DNA of 44,367 bases from Gammaproteobacteria bacterium (GTDB lineage Bacteria; Pseudomonadota; Gammaproteobacteria; Steroidobacterales; GCA-2729495), in NCBI GenBank assembly GCA_030066665.1, contig JASJBD010000016.1, positions 1-44,367 on the forward strand, given 5' to 3'. Position numbers and translations under genes: made by a program. Of the stretch, positions 25,693 through 33,124 are shown piece by piece. Positions within the stretch are counted from its first letter, which is position 1. Every line of letters starts with the position of its first letter. A model generated the notes under the pieces. The model ran no database searches. It saw only the letters and a program-made list of their open reading frames with translations, and was not told the DNA's origin.

Positions 25693-28212
25693 TCAAAACT
25701 CCACCAGGTAACCCAGGTTCAGGAAATATGCAGAGGTCTCTTCATCGTCGACCACCAGGCCCGGAACCGTCGTCGGGACCAGTTCGCCGGTCGACCAGTT
25801 GCCACCGGCCTCGAATTCGAGCCGGTATCGGCGCCGCCAGCGATATATCAGGCGCAGCACGGGCGATGCGATCCATTGGTCAGCGTCACCGCCCGCAGAC
25901 TGGCGGAACGAGAACGCGAGGCGGGGATTGATTCGCAAGCCGTCCGTGGCCGGATAACGCAGATCGAGAATCACCGTACTGGTGTCTGCTGTGCGTGTAC
26001 TGTTGTACCGCAGGCCGACGATAGCCGTGTCGCCCGATCTGAACAGGCTCGAGCCGACCAGGTTGCTGTTGACGAAGAACTGAGCCCCGGTTTCCGGCAG
26101 CGCCGAAACGCCGCCGGACTCGACCGTTGCGCCGTACTCCGAATAGCTGAAGTCGGTATTCCAGTACCAGCGGTCACCGAGTGATGTGGAAAACCCTAAC
26201 GATGCGGACTGCGTTTCGGCGGTTCGATTACGTGCCAGGCGACGCACCTGTGGCTCGGTGTAGATCTGCAACAACTCCTCCAAGGTGGCAACCGGCTGGC
26301 CAATGAGCGCATTGCGTGTCGTCAGGAACGGGCTGGCACCCACGTTCAAGCGCGCATTGATAGTCAGGCGATCGGTTGCCCGCCAGTTGCCGGCGACGAG
26401 CCATGAATTCAGCACGTTGTAGGACACGTCGTAATCGGCGACGCTCACCAGGCTCCAGTCGTCCAGGGCGAAGCTTGCCTCGGCGCCAATGGCCTCCCGA
26501 TCGGAGATGCCGTCCAGGCGCTGCTGATGGAAAAACAGACTGACGTCCCAGTATTCGGCAAGCCCTTTGAAATCGACACTTGCGCCGTAGGCAACGTGGT
26601 CGGTATTCGTCACGTGTCGCGGCGAGTCGACCGGGAAGCCGGCTGTCAGGTTGACGATCAGGTTGGGTTTCCAGCCGTAGCTGACGTGCGCCCCGTCGAA
26701 CCGGCCCAACACGCCGCCCGAGTAGCGCGTCTGGCGTCCCAGGCGCGCGGCAAAGTCTGTGTCGTTACCAACGATATCGACGTAAGCGTATGACAACAGA
26801 CCCTGATCACCGGTGCCGCGACCATCACTCAACATGTCGTAGTAGTAGCCGGCGTTCATTCGGCCGAGCAGGTCGAAGCGTTGACCGCGGCGACGCACGA
26901 CGAGGTCGGCCCGTGAAATCAACGCCGACTGGTTGACAGTTTCTTCGGATGACTCGTGAAACTGATTTACGTTGCGCCGATAGAACTGCGAAAACCCGCC
27001 GTATGCCTCCCAGCGGTCTGATCCTGCGCGGCTCAACTGCCGCAGTTGCCCGTTTTGCGGCCGGGATACGCCCACGAGTGCCGCGAGGCGCTGTTCTACC
27101 CGTGCGGCGCCGGGCGCATCGGCAAACTGTGCCAGGTACGCCTCGTATTCCGCTTTTGCATGGGCGAATTGACCTTTCTTTTCGCGTGCCACGCCCAGCA
27201 ATTCCTGGGCCTCCGGACGCTGGCCATGGTCAGTGACCTCCAGCATTCGCGTGTAGATACGAATACTGCGGTCGTAATCCTGGTCCAGTAACGCCGCTTT
27301 CCCTTCGGCCATCAGCGCCAGCACCTCGTCCTGCGCCATCGCAATCGTTATGCCGGGAGCGGTGGCAGTCGGACCCGGCTCTACACCAAGCGCGCCGCCA
27401 CGCGCGTCCCGCGCCTCGCCGTGCTCGTCCGGCGACGCCACGGCGATCCACGCATCCGGCCATTCATTCCGCAGGCCCGCCAGCGCCGCCTGCGCCGCGG
27501 CTTCGCTATCGAAAAAGCCGACGCGCAATTCCTGGCGACTGCTCCCGTTGATCTTCATCGGCCGCAGGTACGGCACCGCCTGGTCCGGGATGGCGAGCGC
27601 CGACAGCGGAACTTCTGCCTGCTGTTCGAGCGACGCCAGGACCAGCACGTAGTTGTCACCCGCCGTGCCGGGTGAGACGCGCCTGACCTGCATCGGCTCG
27701 CGCGGTGGCAGCGTGCGCGGGACAGCCGAGATTGCCGGTTCGGCAGACGGGACTGCTTCCGGCGCGACAAATTCGGCCCGCGTATCTATGCGCACCTGCA
27801 CCAGGTTGCCCAGTCCGCGTTGACTGACCGTAAAACCAACAGGGCGTCGAAAGCGCACGGTCACCGTTGCTTCATCGAGACCCGACATTTCAAACTCGAG
27901 ATCCTCGACCTGTGCGAGGTGCCCACCCGGCGGGCGTCGCAGCTCACTGCGCACACCTCCCAGCGACCGCCGGCATTCGGACGACAGTGACAGGCGTATG
28001 GCCAACTCGCTCCCGCCCCGGCGCGGCGCGTGATCCAGGTAGCGCATCGGGCACCCGAGCAGGATTTCAGCCGTGGCCACGTTGCCGCTCTTTGACAGCC
28101 GCACGTCGTCTATGGCCAGGTCGGCCGCCACTCCCGCGTTGGTTAGAGCACCCAGCATCGCGGTCAGCAATACGCGCACGATTGAATGCCCGATTCCGCG
28201 TGTTGCGTTCAT
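25693..28212 (-). CDS. Large outer-membrane beta-barrel protein with AMIN-, SPOR- and TPR-like regions
   Basis: 839 residues from ATG 28212, which overlaps the upstream TGA (ATGA). A signal peptide ends near residue 30 (AGVAA). Residues ~31-147 look like an AMIN-type beta domain, ~188-260 like a SPOR domain (ELRVGFFDSEAAAQAAL, residues 228-244), and ~290-380 like TPR helices (KAALLDQDYDRSIRIYTRML, then REKKGQFAHAKAEYEAYL). From about 395 to the end, alternating amphipathic strands form a barrel, ending YLVEF with the terminal Phe used by the BAM machinery. It has no haem motif. The gene order behind a cytochrome b and two multihaem cytochromes suggests the barrel sheathes or docks them, like MtrB. 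Domain boundaries are by eye. Confidence 0.75.
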   Translation of the reverse strand: MNATRGIGHSIVRVLLTAMLGALTNAGVAADLAIDDVRLSKSGNVATAEILLGCPMRYLDHAPRRGGSELAIRLSLSSECRRSLGGVRSELRRPPGGHLAQVEDLEFEMSGLDEATVTVRFRRPVGFTVSQRGLGNLVQVRIDTRAEFVAPEAVPSAEPAISAVPRTLPPREPMQVRRVSPGTAGDNYVLVLASLEQQAEVPLSALAIPDQAVPYLRPMKINGSSRQELRVGFFDSEAAAQAALAGLRNEWPDAWIAVASPDEHGEARDARGGALGVEPGPTATAPGITIAMAQDEVLALMAEGKAALLDQDYDRSIRIYTRMLEVTDHGQRPEAQELLGVAREKKGQFAHAKAEYEAYLAQFADAPGAARVEQRLAALVGVSRPQNGQLRQLSRAGSDRWEAYGGFSQFYRRNVNQFHESSEETVNQSALISRADLVVRRRGQRFDLLGRMNAGYYYDMLSDGRGTGDQGLLSYAYVDIVGNDTDFAARLGRQTRYSGGVLGRFDGAHVSYGWKPNLIVNLTAGFPVDSPRHVTNTDHVAYGASVDFKGLAEYWDVSLFFHQQRLDGISDREAIGAEASFALDDWSLVSVADYDVSYNVLNSWLVAGNWRATDRLTINARLNVGASPFLTTRNALIGQPVATLEELLQIYTEPQVRRLARNRTAETQSASLGFSTSLGDRWYWNTDFSYSEYGATVESGGVSALPETGAQFFVNSNLVGSSLFRSGDTAIVGLRYNSTRTADTSTVILDLRYPATDGLRINPRLAFSFRQSAGGDADQWIASPVLRLIYRWRRRYRLEFEAGGNWSTGELVPTTVPGLVVDDEETSAYFLNLGYLVEF

Positions 28213-28829
28213 GGCGTCCACGACAGGGTGTTGTGGCAGTCCTCGCAAGTATTCGGCGCGGGTATGTGGTTCGGCGGTTTGCCACTCGTCACGAAGCCGT
28301 TATGGCAGGAAAAGCAGTTGTCGAATATCCCGATATGATCAAAAGCGGCGGGCACCCAGCCTGTCGTCCGGTGACAGTCGTCGCATTGCGAAGAGCTCGG
28401 GATGTGTTGCGGCGGTTTGCCGTTTGCGCGCTGGCCGTTATGACAGCCGACGCAGGCGCCAACCGCTTCGAGATGGTCCATCCGTGCGATTGGTACCCAG
28501 CTTTCGTCCCGGTGGCAGGACTCGCAGTTTTGCGTGGTCAAGCCATGATGAGACGGCTGGCCGGTTGCCCGCACACGACTGGCCTGTGTATGACAGGCCG
28601 CACAACGCGTGGGCGTACCGACGAACATGCCGTCGGTATGACAGGCTTCGCAGTCCGCAAAACGATGCGCGCCCTCGAGGCGAAAGCCAGTCGTGAAGTG
28701 ATCGAAACTCGAACTGACACTCGACTGCGCGTAGAGCACGCCGGCGCCGGGCAGCGCGAGCAGCAACAGGCAAACCAGCCAAAATGCCCCACCAACAACC
28801 AGCATGAGTTTGCGGTGGCGGACACGCAT
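28209..28829 (-). CDS. Seven-haem c-type cytochrome
   Basis: 206 residues. A basic N-terminus (MRVRHRKLM) and one hydrophobic segment (about 9-30) act as signal peptide or membrane anchor, with a cleavage option after VLYA. Seven CXXCH motifs follow: CEACH, CAACH, CESCH, CVGCH, CDDCH, CFSCH and CEDCH. The first module, FDHFTTGFRLEGAH, matches the repeat of the 21-haem protein encoded just upstream, so the two share ancestry. The middle contains twice-repeated GKPP-x-HIP segments. It starts three bases after the 21-haem gene ends and overlaps the barrel gene by four bases. Electron-transfer role is certain by motif; the partner is inferred. Confidence 0.93.
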   Translation of the reverse strand: MRVRHRKLMLVVGGAFWLVCLLLLALPGAGVLYAQSSVSSSFDHFTTGFRLEGAHRFADCEACHTDGMFVGTPTRCAACHTQASRVRATGQPSHHGLTTQNCESCHRDESWVPIARMDHLEAVGACVGCHNGQRANGKPPQHIPSSSQCDDCHRTTGWVPAAFDHIGIFDNCFSCHNGFVTSGKPPNHIPAPNTCEDCHNTLSWTP

Positions 28830-28832
28830 GAG

Positions 28833-30419
28833 TCAGAACCCCTCAATCTCGCTGAATGACGTCGTCGTGTGACAGCGACCGCAATCCGTCCCGAAGCGCC
28901 CGGCATGCGGATCGTCACGGCGATGACAGGATCCGCAGTTCGCCGACGCGCTCAGCGCGCCGTCCGTCGCCGGTCGGTCATGGCAAGCTGCGCAGGCGAG
29001 TTCAACGTGCGCGCCGGTCAGCGGAAATCCGGTCTGGCGCGTGTGATCGAATCGCCAGGCGCCCCAACTTGCCGGGTTGTGGCACAGCTCGCACTGCGGT
29101 CCGAGCGCGCCGGCATGGACATCGTCCTCCGCGTGGCAGGACTGGCAGTCGGCGGGCGCGTCGTGAAACGCTGCCGTCGCATGGCATTCCCTGCATTCCA
29201 GGGCCTGGTGACCGCCGACAAGCGGGAAGACAGCAAGTGCGTGGTCGAAACGCACGTTCGCTGTCCACGACGTTTCACCGTGACAGCTGCTGCAGTTGTT
29301 GCCCAGTTGTGCCTTGTGTGGATCGTCAGCGGCATGACAGCCACCGCAATCGCGCGGTAGCTCGTTGTTGACACTGGTGACATGACAGGCCTCACAGGCC
29401 AGTGCGCCGTGCGCGCCGTTGAGCCAGAAACCGGACTCTTTCCCGTGATCGAAGCCGACCTTGGCCCAGCTGCGCACGTTGTGACAGGCACCACAATTGG
29501 GGCCCATCCTGCCCTGATGCGTGTCGTCTGACTTGTGACAGTCATAGCAACCAGCTCCCTGCAAATCGCGGTGATCGCTGGCCTCGTGACACGACCGGCA
29601 GGTCAGGCCGGCATGCCCGCCGGTCAGGCGAAAACCACTGACATCAAAATGGTCGAAATCGATGCTCAACCATGACGTGCTGTCGTGGCAGGACTCACAT
29701 TGGTCACCGTTGCCGCCCTTGTGAACATCGTCACCCCGATGACAACTGACGCAGTCGACCGACGCGAACCTGAATGTCTGTTCGGCGTGGCAGGCCTGGC
29801 AGTCCAGAACCGCGTGCTGACCGCTCAGAGGAAAACGCGTTTGCTCGTGATCGAACCGGACTTCGAGCCAGTCACTCGCCGAGTGACAATCACCACACAT
29901 CACGCCCAGCCGGCCCTCGTGGACGTCTGCCTCGTGATGACACGCGAAACACGTGGTTTCGGCGGCGCGAAACGAAGCTCCCTTCACGTGACAGGACTCG
30001 CAGTCGGTGGCGACATGCACACCGAACAGCGGAAAGTCTGTCAATGCGTGGTCGAAGCTCTCGAGGTCGAGGTTCACCGCGACGAAATCCCGACCCTCGT
30101 GCTCTGTGTGGCAGGTCTCGCACTCGGTTTGTTGCGCCGCGGTGACGAGACCGTGATATCCCTGCCGGGTGCGAATATCAGCGCCGATCTCCTCGTGACA
30201 GGCGACACAGAGATCACGCTGCGGCTTATCCGACAACGGTGCATGGCACTGCTGACATTCACTCTCGATATCCGCATGGGCTTCAATGACCGGACCTGGC
30301 ATGAGCAGCACCTTCTCAAGCGTGTCTGCTGAAGAACTGTGCGCTGTGCACAGCAACACTAATCCGACCGCGAGCCAACGCACCTCCGATGGCAGTAGAC
30401 GAACCCGTGGTTTCTTCAA
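28833..30419 (-). CDS. 21-haem c-type cytochrome with six tandem three-haem repeats
   Basis: 528 residues from TTG 30419, whose bases overlap the stop of the cytochrome b gene. This start gives a proper signal peptide (MKKPRVRLL then a hydrophobic run and SSSA-DT). Twenty-one CXXCH motifs are present. The first three lie at residues 55-104. The other eighteen form six repeats of 66-68 residues that begin at FDH 122, 189, 255, 323, 391 and 457. Each repeat reads FDH-x5-F-x-L-x-G-x-H, CXXCH, CXXCH-x2-DD-x-H, CXXCH-x4-W (with small variations). The regular pitch suggests a linear haem wire in the periplasm. No lipobox is present. Confidence 0.93.
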   Translation of the reverse strand: MKKPRVRLLPSEVRWLAVGLVLLCTAHSSSADTLEKVLLMPGPVIEAHADIESECQQCHAPLSDKPQRDLCVACHEEIGADIRTRQGYHGLVTAAQQTECETCHTEHEGRDFVAVNLDLESFDHALTDFPLFGVHVATDCESCHVKGASFRAAETTCFACHHEADVHEGRLGVMCGDCHSASDWLEVRFDHEQTRFPLSGQHAVLDCQACHAEQTFRFASVDCVSCHRGDDVHKGGNGDQCESCHDSTSWLSIDFDHFDVSGFRLTGGHAGLTCRSCHEASDHRDLQGAGCYDCHKSDDTHQGRMGPNCGACHNVRSWAKVGFDHGKESGFWLNGAHGALACEACHVTSVNNELPRDCGGCHAADDPHKAQLGNNCSSCHGETSWTANVRFDHALAVFPLVGGHQALECRECHATAAFHDAPADCQSCHAEDDVHAGALGPQCELCHNPASWGAWRFDHTRQTGFPLTGAHVELACAACHDRPATDGALSASANCGSCHRRDDPHAGRFGTDCGRCHTTTSFSEIEGF

Positions 30420-31339
30420 TAGATATGGACCGCAATGACGTGAACAACCACTGACATGACCAGCAGAAGGAAGAACGGCAGGTGCACCTTGTGCCATAGC
30501 GAAAACAGCCGCTCGTAGGCACTGAATTCGGCGACCCGACGCACAGCCTGCAAATGGCTCGCGATGTAGCGTCGCGTGGTCTCGATGAGTCGATCCTGGT
30601 GCTTCGCCACTTCCGGCGACCAGGTGCCCTCGGCAATCAACCGATTTCGCGTGAAACGCATCAGCTGCCAGTACTGGATTCGCGTTCGAATCCCCAGCAC
30701 AAAAGGTCCCACCATAACTTCCAGCCAGCTCGCGGGAGGATGCAAAACCTGCCGATCGAAGGCCGCAATCCGCTCCAGCAACTCCGGCACGAACGTGCCG
30801 GCGCGTACCCCTTTGGGACCATTGAGTCGCACCTGGGCCAGCAATTCCCTGAGCTCGGCCCGGCGACCGTACAGACCGTGGTGAATCTTCGTGTAGATGA
30901 AACGACCAATCAGCCCACTGCCGGCAACCAGCAGGGCCGAAAACAGCGCGATTCGGCTATTGAGCGAACCGAGCTGGAAGTTGCAGTGATAGAGCGCCGT
31001 GACCGGACCCAGGATGCCCATGGTCATGTGCAGGCGAAAGAAGTCTTTGACGCCGCCCAGGTGACGCAGGAATCGCCAGCGCTTTCGCAGGGGATACAGC
31101 AATAGCACCAGCATGCACAGGACGGCGACGATGCCGAGGAAATAGCCGAGGCCCTCCTCGGCCGTGAGGTACATGTTGTCACGCTGACGCCAGCCAATGA
31201 CGATCAGCAGCATCGCCGTACCAAAGCCCAGCGCAGCGCGATAGCGCCGCACGAAACGCCACAGCGATCTGGCTGTCGACGTACTTCCGGGTCCTTCATC
31301 CCACAGATCTGCGGGGATATCCGGGGCTCTGGCTGCCAT
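30416..31339 (-). CDS. Membrane cytochrome b-like protein, candidate quinol oxidoreductase
   Basis: 307 residues with about five membrane segments (near 37-50, 66-82, 104-120, 128-149, 286-304). Two helices each hold a pair of His 14 apart: His104 and His118 (H-x13-H), and His286 and His300 (H-x13-H). Such pairs commonly ligate two b haems stacked across a membrane, as in ferric reductases and cytochrome b561. A soluble loop of ~130 residues separates helix four from the last. The gene is first in the operon and its end overlaps the 21-haem gene, so it likely delivers electrons from quinol to the periplasmic cytochromes or the reverse. The family name is not certain. Confidence 0.75.
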   Translation of the reverse strand: MAARAPDIPADLWDEGPGSTSTARSLWRFVRRYRAALGFGTAMLLIVIGWRQRDNMYLTAEEGLGYFLGIVAVLCMLVLLLYPLRKRWRFLRHLGGVKDFFRLHMTMGILGPVTALYHCNFQLGSLNSRIALFSALLVAGSGLIGRFIYTKIHHGLYGRRAELRELLAQVRLNGPKGVRAGTFVPELLERIAAFDRQVLHPPASWLEVMVGPFVLGIRTRIQYWQLMRFTRNRLIAEGTWSPEVAKHQDRLIETTRRYIASHLQAVRRVAEFSAYERLFSLWHKVHLPFFLLLVMSVVVHVIAVHIY

Positions 31340-31458
31340 AAAAATTACCGAAGCCGGTCCGCGCCTGGCCGGTTTCCGTAGTAGATGGCCGCGAAGCTAG
31401 CAAGCAGAGTGTGAACCAGCAGCGGACTTGCGTCACAAAAGTCGCAATTGAACATTTT

Positions 31459-31475
31459 CGCGCCGCTGCGGCGCG
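31459..31475. repeat. GC palindrome in the divergent spacer
   Basis: CGCGCCGC / GCGGCGCG around a single central T. It lies about 120 bases upstream of the cytochrome b start on the minus strand and could be an operator; GC-rich DNA makes chance palindromes likelier. Confidence 0.35.
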
Positions 31476-31867
31476 GATAAACAAGAGCCGTTCATTCACT
31501 ACGAAATCGCTGGGCTGCCACCGCGCGCGCGCGGCGTTTGACGTGGTTCACAACGTGACACAGCTCTCAATTCGAAAAATGCACGGCACCAAGTTTCATG
31601 GCCTTACAGCCATTCTTTTTGCTTATGTCAGGAAGCACCTTGAACGCCCGATCTGGCTGCTCACAGACTCGCCGCCAACGGACCAGTGCGCAAAGAAGTC
31701 CAATGTTTTCGGTACGCCCATGCGGATAGGGACGTTGCCATGGATGGGAGACAGTTGGTTGTGCGTTTGACGCGGGTCGTTGCCCCGACTCCCGTCGTTC
31801 GTCGTTTCCATTCATATCCTGACGCTCCCGCCGCGAATCATCACAGCAAGAACCTGGCGCGCGCAAA

Positions 31868-31889
31868 CGCGCGACGGCGACGTCGCGCG
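31868..31889 (+). repeat. Nine-base-pair hairpin with GCGA tetraloop upstream of the mono-haem gene
   Basis: CGCGCGACG pairs perfectly with CGTCGCGCG across a GCGA loop (a GNRA tetraloop as RNA). The hairpin ends 51 bases before ATG 31941 and has no T-tract, so it is a 5'-leader structure rather than a terminator. Confidence 0.5.
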
Positions 31890-31940
31890 CGCGTCTCGAC
31901 CAAAGCCATCAGCAGGTACGAGAAACGTAGGGGTCTCAGG

Positions 31941-33113
31941 ATGCTTGAACCAAAACAGACGTTTGTCCGAGTCGCCGGCATCGTGTTGCTGTCGGCCTTG
32001 ATCGTGAACCTTGCGTCCGCCGGCCCGCGAGATCAGGCAAAGCGCATCCACGATCGGTTGACCGGTGTGCCGCCGTCCAACACCGTGCTGGACTCGATGA
32101 CGAGCAAGGTCGAGGCCGGTGATGCCATCGGCGCTGCCGAGGAGGCCATGCAAAACCCGGCCTTCTACAACACTACGGTGCGCGAATTCGCGACGCCGTG
32201 GACAAACCGCGAACAGTCAGTGTTTGCTGATCTCAATGATTCGACCGCGACAGTCATTGGACTTATCCGGGATGACGTGCCGTTCGATCAGTTGCTGTAT
32301 GACGATATCGTCTATGTCGGTGCGGCTAATGTTTCGCCGATCGCTTATTCGCAGACCGATAATGCGCACTACCTCGAACTCCAGGATAACCGGGTCGACC
32401 TGAGCGACCCGGACAATCTCGTTCCGGAGCTGCAGTCCGCCCAACCGGGCACGGTGCTGGCCGCGGCACAAACCGCCGGCATCATGACGACCCGCGGCTA
32501 TGCCGGTGCGTATCTCATCGCCGGCACGAACCGTGCAGCGGTGCGCTTCGCGACGCTGAATTTTCTGTGCATGGACATGGAAGACTTCCGCGACGTGACT
32601 GCCTGGCCCGATCGCATTCGCCAGGACGTCACCCGCTCACCGGGCGGCGACAGCTCGATCTACCTGAACGACTGCCTGTCCTGTCACGCGGGACTCGACG
32701 GGCTGGCCGGTGCGTTTGCCTATTACGACTTCGATGAAGAAACACAGCAACTGGAATACACCGGCGGTACGGTGCAACCGAAGTACCTGCAGGATGCCGG
32801 TACTTTCAGGTTCGGCTTCGTGACCACCAGCGACTCCTGGATCAATTACTGGCGCTCGGGCCCGAATTCATTCGTCGGCTGGAACGGACCCGGCTCCGGG
32901 ATGGGCGCCAAAAGCTTCGGTATGGAACTGGCGCAAACGCGGCAGTTTGCGGAGTGCCAGGTCAAGAAAGCCTTCGAGAAAGTCTGTCACCGCAGCCCGA
33001 ACGGGGCCGCCGACCTCCAGGCCGTGTCGGACATTGCCAACATATTTGAAGCCAGCAACCGCAGCATGCAGCGCGTCTTCGCCGAGACCGCCGTGTACTG
33101 CATGGGCGACTGA
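31941..33113 (+). CDS. Exported mono-haem protein of unknown family
   Basis: 390 residues from ATG 31941, with AGGGG seven bases upstream. A signal peptide ends near residue 27 (NLASA). One CXXCH motif, CLSCH (245-249), sits in a conserved-looking stretch: FATLNFLCMDMEDF, SPGGDSSIYLNDC then AGLDGLAGAFAYYDFD. Near the C-terminus CQVKKAF and VCHRSP supply further Cys and His. It is not an ordinary small cytochrome c: the haem region is embedded in a larger domain. It is followed within 11 bases by the LamG lipoprotein gene, so the products probably work together on the periplasmic or outer surface. I cannot name the family. Confidence 0.8.
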   Translation: MLEPKQTFVRVAGIVLLSALIVNLASAGPRDQAKRIHDRLTGVPPSNTVLDSMTSKVEAGDAIGAAEEAMQNPAFYNTTVREFATPWTNREQSVFADLNDSTATVIGLIRDDVPFDQLLYDDIVYVGAANVSPIAYSQTDNAHYLELQDNRVDLSDPDNLVPELQSAQPGTVLAAAQTAGIMTTRGYAGAYLIAGTNRAAVRFATLNFLCMDMEDFRDVTAWPDRIRQDVTRSPGGDSSIYLNDCLSCHAGLDGLAGAFAYYDFDEETQQLEYTGGTVQPKYLQDAGTFRFGFVTTSDSWINYWRSGPNSFVGWNGPGSGMGAKSFGMELAQTRQFAECQVKKAFEKVCHRSPNGAADLQAVSDIANIFEASNRSMQRVFAETAVYCMGD

Positions 33114-33124
33114 GGAGAAAGGTT

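Larger units (their letters stand above)
31340..31940. other. 601-base divergent intergenic region
   Basis: The spacer lies between the divergent cytochrome operons. I see no credible gene: frames through it read as Arg/Pro/Ser-rich noise, and the in-frame extension of the 31941 gene back to 31686 lacks a signal peptide. It holds a 17-base palindrome (31459-31475) and a GNRA-capped hairpin (31868-31889), noted separately. Promoters for both operons must lie here, but I cannot place them with confidence. Confidence 0.5.

Noticed and set aside
28833-30419. CRISPR-like periodicity across the 21-haem gene
   Set aside because: The ~200-base period comes from protein repeats; DNA copies are diverged and there are no short exact repeats with spacers.
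31686-31940. Upstream extension of the mono-haem gene to an ATG at 31686
   Set aside because: The added 85 residues are Arg-rich without similarity and would bury the signal peptide; ATG 31941 has its own ribosome site.
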